Origin: Impatiens glandulifera
Lineage: Eukaryota > Streptophyta > Magnoliopsida > Ericales > Balsaminaceae
Direction: 5' to 3'
DNA length: 64,000 nt
Assembly (NCBI RefSeq): GCF_907164915.1
Contig: NC_061867.1
Coordinates: 52,455,852-52,519,851, forward strand
The position numbers and the translations under genes are program-made. The notes under the pieces were generated by a model. It was not told the DNA's origin. It worked only from the letters and a program-made list of their open reading frames with translations, and did no database searches. Shown in pieces: positions 12,501 through 21,400 of this stretch. Positions within the stretch are counted from its first letter, which is position 1. Each line of letters begins with the position of its first letter.

Positions 12501-14206
12501 CCAGTGCGACATATGAAAATTCCAGCATGCCTTAAATCTCCATACATGACGCAGAACAAGCCGGCGAAGATCATCCAGCCTGCCCCTCAAACTCATGATG
12601 TCGTGGGAAAAGAATTGGTTGCTTCCAAAAAACCGAAGAAATATCCCATACATATGATGGAACTTCCAGCACGCCTTCAATCTCAATATATGAAGAAGAA
12701 CAAGCAAAGAAATCTAGAGTTCTATCATTATGTCAATATGGAATACCGAGATGAAGTCGTTGTGGGATTCATTTATGCAGTTGATTCGAATGCCAGGTAA
12801 ATCAAGATTTCATAGTTTCTTAAATCATGTTTGTTTGGCTGAATTAATGGTCCCGAAAGTGTGGTTTCGGGACCCGAAAAGGGTGGTTTCGGAACCCGAA
12901 ATTTTGTTTCGGGACCCAAAAAGGGTGGTTTCGGGACCCGAAATCTGGTTTCGGGACCCGAAAATGGTAGTTTCGGGACCCGAAATAAGGTGTTTCGGGA
13001 CCTGAAAACGATGGTTTCGGGACCTGAAATGTGGTTTCGGGACCCGAAAAGGGTGGTTTCGGGACGCGAAATGTGGTTTCGGGACCCGAAAAGGGTGGTT
13101 TCGGGACCCGAAAGTTTGATTTTTAACTTGTTTTCTTCTTTATCTGGTTTCAGCAAGGAAGTATTCTATGTATCCGAGCTTACCAATATCAACATAGAGC
13201 AATTTCAATCAATGAAAAATGAATGCCATGTTGAAAGTGGGATAATTGATGCGTGGGCAAACATGATCACTCTTCACTGCAAATCAACTTCCGACTCGAA
13301 AATAGTTTTTTCGACAGTCGTTTCTGTAAGTCTCTATATCTTTCATTGTTGTTTAAACCAATTATCTCTTATTCTGATGTTGATTTCATTTGCAGGACTT
13401 TTGGAGAATGAAAGACCTTTTCATTGAAAGATTGGTTGAAGAAATGAGAATTTTCGAATTAACTCCCGAACACATGAAAACTGCTAAGCTGGTAAGTCCT
13501 TTTTTATATTATATGATTTTTGATTATATGTGTCATCTAAATCTTGGTGATATTCTTGCAGATATTTTTCCCAATTTTATATGAAAATCACTATTATGTG
13601 GTTGTCATCAATATGCGAAACCAAGCAATTGAAATCACCGACAACCTCCCACTGGACCCAGATATTGAATGGGATGATAAATATGTCACAACTCGGCAAC
13701 TGGTAATGTTGAAGTCTTTTTTACACATAATGTATTGACTTCTTTGAAAGTGTTTATTAACTTCTTTGGTAAAACAGGTACAGAACGTTGTGGACTACTT
13801 CCAAACTATCGACCAAGGGATCGCGGATAAAATTGCTCAATTCTCGTTCAATGTTTTGAAATTACCTTGGCAAGACAGTTCAAATAAAACGGATTGCGGA
13901 TTATACTGTATGAGACATATTCATTGGTACACGGGCGATACAACAAATTGGAATTGTGGTATAACGATAGAAAATGTAAGTTACATATTTTCACATTTCA
14001 TTTGTTTTACAAATCTTTAATAACCGCTGAATTATAATTTCCTACAGGCAAGGGGAATGCTTGAAGCATTGCGAGTCAAATACACTGCAATGATCATCCG
14101 TTCAAACTTAAACAAAAATATCAAGAACATCTTACAGAAGTTTGTAGACATTTTAAAAGTAGAATGTCCTGAAACATATAAGTTGTATGATAACAGCAAC
14201 TCTTAA
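9590..14206 (+). CDS. MULE-encoded Ulp1-like cysteine protease (C48-type) with N-terminal plant mobile-type domain
   Basis: Ten exons join in frame to 907 residues: 9590-9592, 9669-9721, 10739-11335, 11420-11567, 11640-12796, 13154-13325, 13396-13491, 13562-13702, 13778-13975 and 14048-14206. All introns are GT-AG. Residues 1-65 are Lys/Pro/Ala-rich. About 80-260 is the domain usual in plant transposon Ulp1 genes (GFGHLLSLSLSK, EEDVEMVLGLPRG). The middle is acidic, with eight AHTEG-type 5-residue repeats near 490-530 and basic stretches. The protease domain is C-terminal: His752, Asp769, Gln821 and Cys829 in TDCGLYCMRHI form the Ulp1 triad plus oxyanion Gln. Such enzymes cleave SUMO or related conjugates; the true target here is unknown. 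Introns 2 and 5 hold palindromic minisatellites. The one-codon first exon (ATG alone) is inferred from splice sites. Confidence 0.85.
9931..10630 (+). repeat. Minisatellite cluster A (intron 2 of the protease gene)
   Basis: Many copies of a unit of about 22 bp with the near-palindromic core TTTCGGGACCCGAAA followed by TGGGTGG. Between about 10259 and 10590 the units are organised into a higher-order repeat of 82 bp: the word AAATCTG/AAATCGG recurs at 10259, 10341, 10423 and 10505. Each higher-order unit includes ATGTTTGGCTGTTATGGG. The cluster lies wholly within the intron 9722-10738. It is rich in CG and CNG sites in an AT-rich background. Confidence 0.95.
12849..13114 (+). repeat. Minisatellite cluster B (intron 5 of the protease gene)
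   Basis: About a dozen copies of the TTTCGGGACCCGAAA core, many with AAGGGTGG spacers. They begin after the same TGTTTGGCTG word as in cluster A and end with GATTTTTAACTTGTTTTCT, the same tail as clusters A and C. The cluster lies wholly inside intron 12797-13153. Confidence 0.95.
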
Positions 14207-14422
14207 TTAATTTAGTACATGTTTTGTCTTCAATTATAATCATGTATAAACTAAGTTAAAACCCAAGTATAAACTAAGTTAAAACAAGTTAAAAACCAAG
14301 TATAAACTAAGTTAAAACCCAAGTATAAACTAAGTTAAAACAAGTTAAAAACCAAGTATAAAGTAAGTTAAAACCCAAGTATAAACTAAGTTAAAACAAG
14401 TTAAAAACCAAGTATAAAATAA
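14207..14422 (+). repeat. Tandem repeat after the protease stop codon
   Basis: Imperfect tandem copies of AAGTATAAACTAAGTTAAAA, alternating with AACAAGTTAAAAACC and ACCC, cover about 14236-14421. They lie in the probable 3' UTR of the protease gene and lead directly into minisatellite cluster C. Confidence 0.85.
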
Positions 14423-14763
14423 GTGGTTTCGGGACCCGAAATGGGTGGTTTCAGGACCCGAAAGGTGGTTTCGGGACCCGAAAGGTTGTTTCGGGGCCCG
14501 AAATAAGGTGTTTCGGGACCCGAAAGGTGGTTTCGGGACCCGAAATATGTGGTTTCGGGACCCGAAATAAGGTGTTTCGGGACCCGAAATATGTGGTTTC
14601 GGGACCCGATATAAGGTGTTTCGGGACCCGAAATATGTGATTTCGGGACCCGAAAGGTGGTTTTGGGACCCGAAATATGTGATTTCGGGACCCGAAAGGT
14701 CGTTTCGGGACCCGAAATAAGGTGTTTCGGGACCCGAAATAAGGTGTTTCGGGACCCGAAATT
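14423..14763 (+). repeat. Minisatellite cluster C (between the convergent MULE genes)
   Basis: Copies of TTTCGGGACCCGAAA separated by AGGTGG, TATGTGG or TAAGGTG. The cluster lies between the protease stop (14206) and the 3' end of the transposase reading frames (14896), in protease-gene sense. It is followed at 14766 by the tail GATTTTTAACTTGTTTTCTC that also follows clusters A and B. Confidence 0.95.
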
Positions 14764-14895
14764 TAGATTTTTAACTTGTTTTCTCTTGGTTTTTAGCTTG
14801 CTTTAACTTGGTTAGACTATCTTCGTTAGAAATGAAAGGACAAAAATGATAAAAATGTAAAAATATTCAAAGTTATAACATGATCAAAATAAGTA

Positions 14896-15359
14896 CTATC
14901 TTCGTTGAATGTTATCACCACACGCGTGATCTTCGACATATACTTGAGAGGACAAAAGTGATGTGAAGGATAATTGAGTTGAAAGTGGATCATTCCATTG
15001 TTGTTGTTGTGTTGAATCCAAAACTGTAGATGTTGTGGCCGTATTTTCCTTCTTTTTTGATCTCGAAGTCTTGGGGATTTTTTCAATTAAAGATTGTTTC
15101 CTCTTTGTTGGTGGTCGTCCTCGACTTCTAACTTTCTTGGGAGAGTGTATCAAAATGGATGTAGCGGGAGATTGAAATGGAGATGGAGATGGAGATGCTT
15201 CTGTGCTTTGGTCTTTAGATGCTTCAGTGCTTCCATGATTAAGTGACATAAATTGTTCCATCAAGCCTTTTATTCCGTTCATCCAAAAAGAACAAGTTAC
15301 TTCCGATTTTACTCCAACTTGTTGAACCTCTTGCATCAATCGAGTTAGACTATTGTGAC
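14896..15359 (-). CDS. C-terminal part of the MULE transposase, in the -1 frame
   Basis: This frame directly continues the transposase once the reading frame moves -1 at 15360-15366. It adds about 155 residues: a Gln/Val-rich segment, Ser/Pro-rich linkers (ASPSPSPFQSP), and a basic RSRGRPPTKRKQ stretch that looks like an AT-hook or nuclear localisation signal. FAR1/FRS proteins usually carry a basic tail after the SWIM finger, so this is a genuine part of the gene. A one-base loss in an A7 tract would explain the break, and so would ribosomal -1 frameshifting. It has no ATG of its own at a plausible place. Confidence 0.7.
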
Positions 15360-17667
15360 GTTTTTTTCTTCCACGGACATATCTGAATCATAAATGTTGG
15401 TGATATGTTGATACCCACGCTTAATATCTTTACGCCACCGGTCCATTATATAATACATTGGTACCTCATTCACCCTCATTTTTTTCAACACAGCCATGAT
15501 ATGTCTACACAAAATACCTCTGAACTCAAACAATCGACATTCACATTTCACATTGCAATCCTTTTCGGTGTAATGTACTTTGTAAGAAACATCTCTTAGA
15601 TGTTCTCCATGAACCCCCAACATGATTTCCTCAACTCTAAATATAGAAACTGAACATTCCTCTTCAATGGCTGAGATGTCGCACAACATCAAACCTCTAA
15701 CTTCTACTTGAACCAATCTAAATATATCTGGAGTGTATAAGTTTTGGTATTGCCTTTCGAAGGCAAATCCACTAACAGTTGGTATCAAAGAATTAAACGA
15801 TTGGAAATCCAATTTCTTTTCTCTCTCGATATTTCTCAACAGAGCCCTATCATATTGCTCGACAAATTGTTTGAGGGATGTTTTGGACTGCACGTAGTCA
15901 TCAAAGAAGGCGTTCATACTTTCACTCCGTTGAGATGTTGACATACCGGCCCAAAATTGTCCTTTGACATAAACAGGTATCCATTTAAATCTTTCCAAAT
16001 ACAAAGATTTCAACCAAACATTATCTTCCAATTGATAATCTTCAATTAGTCTATTCCAATCCTCTTCGCATTGTTGAATATTTATGGAATTGTATACAAT
16101 GTTTTTCAGCCTCTTCTTTATTAGATGGTATTCAGTATGGCTTCCAAGTTTTATAGGAAGTTTCTTCATTATATGCCACAAACAAAATCGATGATGCGTT
16201 TTAGGAAATACCTTCTCAATTGCAATCGCCATGGATCGACATTGGTCTGTGATTATGGCATTGGGAGGTCTATCATGCATACATTCCAACCAAGTTCTAA
16301 ACAACCATGTGAAAGAATCTGAATCTTCACTTGACAATAACCCACATCCAAGCAAAATGGATTGACCATGATGATTAAAACCAACAAACGGAGCGAAAGG
16401 CATGTCATAGCGATTTGTCAAATATGTTGTATCGAAAGAGATAACATCATGAAAATCTTCAAAGGCAGCCCTGCACCTACCATCTGCCCAAAACACGTTT
16501 TTAATTCGGGATTCCTCGTCCAAATCAATAAGGTAGAAGAAGTTTGAGTTCCTGGTTTGCATTCTTAAGAAATAATTAGTGAGTGCTTCAGCATCCCCAA
16601 TCCCTAACCTCAACCGTCGTACTTCTGTAACGTAATTTCTACATGTCCTCTCATCGAAAGACATGTTTTCATACCCTCCAGCTTCAACTACAAGTGATTG
16701 AAATGTTTTGGCCACAGTTATTCCAGCTTCATCGTTTGTATCCAATCTTCTCTTTACATTTCCGTCAATTACTTTGTAGGATCTAACATGACGTATTCTC
16801 TTAGGGCTTAAAAAATGGTTGTGCTCAAGAGAAATACTTGTTATCACATATTCCCCTTCATTTCGAACAACAACATTAATCTTTGCTTTACAATCTGTCT
16901 TCGTTATTGGTCTAGGCTGATGAAACTTGTTTTTTGACTTCGATTCTTTCAGAAAACTCTTGGCACAACCAACGCTGAAGTATTTCCTCTTACCACCTAC
17001 ATTTTTGCTCCCTAATTTGGTAATGCCGAATCCCGTTAATTGGGCATATGATGTGTAGAATTCAAGAAGTTGTTCTTCGGAGGAAAATGTCATTCCAACA
17101 CTAGGAATGTGACTGTAAAAATTAAGTGAAACCGTAAGAAAAAAGTCCATAAACCACGCATTTCGGGTCCCGAAACCACCCATTTCGGGTCCCGAAACCA
17201 CCTTTCGGGTCCCGAAACCACCTTTCGGGTCCCGAAACAACCCATTTCGGGAAATAAAAGGACCCTTTTGGGTCCTGAAACAACCCATTTCGGGACAAGG
17301 AAGGACCCTTTCGGGTCCCGAAACAACCCATTTCGGGACAAGGAAGGACCCTTTCGGGTCCCGAAACAACCCATTTCGGGACAAGGAAGGACCCTTTCTT
17401 GTCCCGAAACCAACCATTTCGGGACAAGGAAGGACCCTTTCTTGTCCCGAAACCAACCATTTCGGGACAAGGAATGACCCTTTCTTGTCCCGAAACCAAC
17501 CATTTCGGGACAAGGAAGGACCCTTTCTTGTCCCGAAACCACTAGATTTGTTCAGGGTACCTTTTGGGTTCAACAGGGGTGGATCTGTTCAGGTTAAGTT
17601 CTTCATCTACTGGGTTGTTCAAGTTCGGTGCTTCGGTTTCCTGAAAATTCAAATAGTTTAAATCCAT
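15345..17667 (-). CDS. MULE transposase (FAR1 DNA-binding, MULE DDE core, SWIM zinc finger)
   Basis: Two exons, complement(17561-17667) and complement(15345-17112), give 624 residues. The start ATG at 17667 gives MDLNYLNFQETEAP. The intron (GT at 17560, AG ending at 17113) removes minisatellite cluster D and joins the acidic N-terminus to SHIPSVGMTF, the normal start of a FAR1 domain. FAR1 domain spans about 40-140. The transposase core has Asp263 (SFDTTYL), Asp325 (AIITDQ) and Glu433 (SQRSESMNAFF), the DDE triad. The zinc-binding FCLWHI region is near 345. The SWIM finger has Cys559, Cys561, Cys571 and His573. The frame stops at 15345, seven codons after an A7 tract; the remaining C-terminus is in the -1 frame (14896-15359). 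Its target should be the MULE termini. Confidence 0.9.
15360..15366 (-). other. A-AAA-AAC heptamer at the transposase frame break
   Basis: On the minus strand the codons GAA AAA AAC at 15368-15360 contain the heptamer A AAA AAC in the phase needed for -1 slippage. A -1 shift here joins the 624-residue frame to the basic C-terminal frame and removes the early stop. The same break would arise from loss of one A in the run. The sequence cannot tell these apart. Confidence 0.5.
17159..17541 (-). repeat. Minisatellite cluster D (intron 1 of the transposase gene)
   Basis: On the transposase sense strand it carries the same unit (GGTTTCGGGACCCGAAA then TGGGT) as the protease introns. Half of the cluster is a variant with TTTCTTGTCCCGAAA, CCAACCA and TTTCGGGACAAGGAA on the plus strand, a strong inverted repeat with a 7-base loop. 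The unit lacks stop codons in all minus frames, so gene finders may wrongly extend the transposase N-terminus through it. It lies within intron 17113-17560. Confidence 0.93.
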
Positions 17668-17957
17668 AAATACTTATGTAAAATGTAAACCCTAGATCTG
17701 TAAAATCTAAACCCTAGATCTATAAAATCTAAACCCTAGATCTATTCAAAAAAAAATAAAGATCCTTAAAAAGGATACCATGGAGAAGTAAATGCTGCCG
17801 TAGAAAAAAATAAATGCAGCCGGAGAAGAGAAATAAGTGCAGTCGGAGCCGGAGAAGAGAAATAAATGATGCGTTTCAGAGAGAGAAAGAAATGCAGAAA
17901 TATGAAACCCTATTGGGTGAAAGAGGATATGCAGAAATGTAGATTTTTTTTTTCTTT
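17668..17957 (-). promoter_or_regulatory. Transposase promoter/5' leader with telo-box triplet
   Basis: Between the transposase ATG and the right TIR, AAACCCTAGATCT occurs three times with about 21-bp spacing (17689-17741). AAACCCTA is the plant telo-box, known in promoters of growth and translation genes. Further out (17790-17875) are repeated GCAGCCGGAGAAGAGAAATA words. A role in transcription of the transposase is inference. Confidence 0.5.
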
Positions 17958-18032
17958 TTCTCTCTCCTAGCTGGCAAGGCCACGTAGGATTCGTGGCCTT
18001 GCTTTCGCTAACCCTTCGTTGGGTTTATCATA

Positions 18033-18036
<4 letters not shown>
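17958..18036 (-). repeat. MULE right terminal inverted repeat
   Basis: The reverse complement begins GAGATATGATAAACCCAACG and carries AAGCAAGGCCACGAATCC, CTACGTGGCCTTGCC and AGCTAGGAGAGAGAAA, matching the left end. The outer border may extend into the following CT run (to about 18046) because the junction with the TA tract is simple sequence. Confidence 0.85.
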
Positions 18037-18042
<6 letters not shown>

Positions 18043-18064
<22 letters not shown>

Positions 18065-18328
18065 ATGTTGCTTAATTTTTAAAGTGTCCGAATTACCGGG
18101 TCGAGAGCTGTGGTTAATTTGGATACTTGGGTCGAATTGTGGGTTGACCCGTTTTAAAATTTAAAATGCTATAGGTATGTTTCGAACTTGCAAGTTGCAA
18201 CCTAACAAAACAAGTACAACTCTTTAACCAACTAGGCTACAAAGACTTTATATTTTAAATTCAACACCGAATTTGATAAACGCGGGACGTTTTAATATTA
18301 ATATAAGTTCAACTTTTTAACTAACTAA
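18043..18328 (+). repeat. Helitron 5' module, copy 2
   Basis: It repeats copy 1 (9007-9330) nearly base for base: TGCTTAATTTTTAAAGTGTC, CCGGGTCGAGAGCTGTGG, GGTATGTTTCGAACTTGC, and AACTTTTTAACTAACTAA at its end. Several point differences and a short internal deletion/insertion separate the two copies, so the duplication is not brand new. Confidence 0.7.
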
Positions 18329-18494
18329 TCTATGTATATATAATGATGTTGAGTAAATGGATACTTGGGTCGGATTGTGGGTTGACCCATCCATAAACTT
18401 AAAACGATTAAAAATAAAATTAAAAATTTTATTCGTAATTTTTTTTACGGTTTTTTTTATTATTACTCGTGCATTTGCACGGACTAAATGCTAA
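18329..18494 (+). repeat. Helitron copy 3 (short) with 3' terminus
   Basis: It starts TCTATGTATATATAATGATG, skips most of the module, keeps GGATACTTGGGTCGGATTG and GGTTGACCC, and ends with the hairpin CGTGCATTTGCACG and CTAA before a host T. On its own this could be a complete 166-bp Helitron. Confidence 0.65.
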
Positions 18495-21400
18495 TTTTAA
18501 TAATGTATGAATACTTTTGATAATTGATAAATAATAATTTAAAATTGAAGATATTAAAATATTTTAATTAATTGATTAATTAAGTAATTTGTAATGTATT
18601 TAAGAAAAAATAAAATAATATTTGGATGATTTAAATTATTTACAATTCACAATCAGATTATGACATTGTTTAACTAAATTTCACTTTCTCATGTCACATT
18701 ATTTAATATTAATAAAAATATTCAATTTTTTTTTTATTTCTGATTGAATATTAATATCTTATAAATAATTTTATAAAAAATCATTTATTCAAAATCACAA
18801 ACACTCAATATTTTATAAATATATTAATTTATTTTAATAACCCAAATAAAAAATTCAACACAATAAAAAAATAAAAAATAAAATATTGTCGGTAAATAGT
18901 CATGTAATTAAGTAGTGAAAAGAGAATGATTAAACCACCGACAGTCTTTTATATATATAAATATATATTCTTTATTTTGGAGCCGATATTTAGCTCGTGT
19001 CAGTAAGTCTGTCAGACCTTATCTTTTTTTTCTTTTAATTTTCATACTGTTTCGCTTTATTGTAGGTCTCTGATGTGATTTCACGCTATCCCACTTATTT
19101 AATAAATTATTATTATACTAATTTAAAATTCAAAATAAATGTTCAAATGATGGGTTATATATTTAAATTATTTTATTTGATAAAATAAAGTAACATCATC
19201 ATCAAATAAAAAAATAAAAAAATTATTTTCTCACACAAATTCTTTCACTCAATCATTTTTTATAAAAAAAAAATAATTATTAATCAAAAATTTTAATATA
19301 TATTTAATTTTTAATAATTAAAATATAGAAAATATTTTATTTAATAAATTATTTAATTTAATAAATTATTTAATTTAATTAATAAAAAATAATATTTAAA
19401 TAGTTAATTTATATTAAAAATTGTAAATATAACTATATAAAAAAATATTTTATTTATTTTATAAGATAATTTGTACTTATTTTAAATATTTATATTTAAA
19501 TTAAATTTAGGATTTCTTTTAATAAATATAAATCTAGACCATTTTATTCTATGAAGACCTATTAAATATTTGGTTGATTTTTTAAAAAATTAGTATAAAG
19601 TTTATCTAAAAAACAAATCTTAAAAAAGTGTAAGTTTTTTTCCTTGGTCTTTTCAATTAATTTTATTATTTTTTTTTTAATTTTTTTTTTTTATAGTAAA
19701 TATAGGTTTCTTGTTTTATTTTTACTCTTTAGATTTGAGTTATTATTTCACCTTTCGATTCAGCCTTTTGTGTTTGTCGAATATGATTTTTTTATCACGA
19801 ATTTTATAATCAGAATAATTAGTTACCAGATTAAAAATAAAATTATTTTAATAAAGAATCACTAAAATAAATTTATCAGTTTAGTCACTCGAAGTTTAGT
19901 CACTCGAGTATCTTTCCATTATTTCTATTAATTTCTCACTTTTCTTTTAATAATATGGGTAGATGATTAGTTATCACATGGTATTACATTTGATAAAAAA
20001 ATTTTCCAACATTCTTTGATTGATTTATTTGACTTCTATACTTCATTACTAATTGCTAAAAAAATTTATGGTCACCCTTAATAAATTACAATATTGTAAA
20101 TATGTTGTATTATTTAACACTTAAATTTTTATTTAATTGTTTTGATTTTTTTACATTATTTTTGTAATTTTATTTTTGATATATAATTCAAAAATTAATT
20201 ATATATATATATATATATATATAATTTAGAAAGAACATTTTAACATTAATGCATTAAAAGCATAATAGATGTTGTGACATTTTTTTTATTAAACATTATT
20301 TAGTTTCTAAATTAATTTTAAATAATTAATCAAATAAAATCAACTAAAAAATACCAACATAATAATATTTTCAATTATTTTCAATTAAGCAATTTATTAA
20401 ATAAAAAGAGACAATTTGATATATCTGCTATATAAAAAAACATTTACAGCACATGATCACTTATATAATTTGAGTGGACATCACATTTTAATTTAATTAT
20501 TTGAATATTATCATACATTTTTATTATATTAAAACTCGATCTCAATTAAGAATTTTCAATCTACCCTAAATTTAACTCATTTTAATTATATAAAATATTC
20601 TCAATTAAAAAACTTGAGAGAGAGAGATTAGAGGTGGGTTTGGCTTTTTGTCATGTGACTCTTGAAAAGTCGCAATTGTACAAACAAATACAAGTCTCTT
20701 TCCAAACTGCCCCTCCAGATCTTACCAGTTCCACCATTTCTCTCTCTACACATGCATTTATATCTTCTTCATTTTTAATTTTTAAGGGAATATTTACCAC
20801 AATTAGAATCAAAACCCCATAGTAATAATCCAAACAGAAAACAGAATCGATATTCATTTATTATTGTCTTATCTTAACACTAAATTTATTAATCTTGATA
20901 TCGATTAATACCTTTGTACATTGAAAATTTCAAATTTATACATTTATTGGATCATTCATTAACATCTTACAATTATTTAAGAACATTAGTCACTTTTATA
21001 AACTTGTTCACTCTATATTCCAATTTTCAAACATTAAGAATTATCCTACCAACATAAATAATATGATTCAATGTGATCTCCGGAACCATCTCGCTCATGC
21101 AAAAATCATACAAAAATGAGCCAATAACATTTTCAATTTGTCGACTTAAGAGACTAAAATGTCACGGGTTCAATTTCATCTGGAAGCGCTTTGAGTTAAA
21201 GCGGAAAACCATTACTATGGGTGTCATGCTAGTTTCCTTAATTCAAAAAAAAATTAAACTTATTTTCTTGTTAACAAAAAAAATAAAATCATTTAAGTTA
21301 ACTTAATCACATTACTCCAACAATTGACTTCAATTCCTTGAATTTTGAACATATCTCATGCTTGTTAAATGAGTTTTCCCTCTTTCTCTAACAATTTTTT

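Larger units (their letters stand above)
9331..18036. mobile_element. Mutator-like element (MULE) with Ulp1 protease and FAR1-type transposase
   Basis: The element is about 8.7 kb, bounded by terminal inverted repeats of about 80 bp (9331-9410 and 17958-18036) that match closely over AAGCAAGGCCACGAATC and CTAGCTGGCAAGGCCACG. It holds two convergent genes: a ten-exon Ulp1-type protease gene (+) and a FAR1/MULE/SWIM transposase gene (-). MULEs carrying Ulp1-like proteases are known in plants (Kaonashi/KI-MULE type). It sits in a TA tract, so the usual 9-11-bp target duplication cannot be read. Both genes are nearly intact, which suggests a fairly recent or still autonomous copy. Confidence 0.88.
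9007..18494 (+). mobile_element. Non-autonomous Helitron with tandem 5' ends, hosting a MULE
   Basis: The 5' end reads A|TCTATATATAATGATG. The 3' end has a perfect 6-bp hairpin CGTGCA-TT-TGCACG (18468-18481), then 9 bases, then CTAA (18491-18494) followed by T. This is the Helitron pattern of 5' TC, a 3' hairpin before CTRR, and insertion between A and T. The 5' module (GTGTCCGGATTGCCGGGTCG and about 290 bases after it) occurs again at about 18043-18328, and a shortened copy runs from 18329 to the 3' end. No Rep/helicase gene is seen, so it is non-autonomous. The MULE at 9331-18036 interrupts it. Confidence 0.7.

Noticed and set aside
12162..12707. 181-codon minus-strand frame opposite exon 5 of the Ulp1 gene
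   Set aside because: It is a shadow of the coding repeats on the other strand and has no family match.
15405..16547. Plus-strand frames opposite the transposase
   Set aside because: They are antisense shadows of the conserved MULE transposase core.
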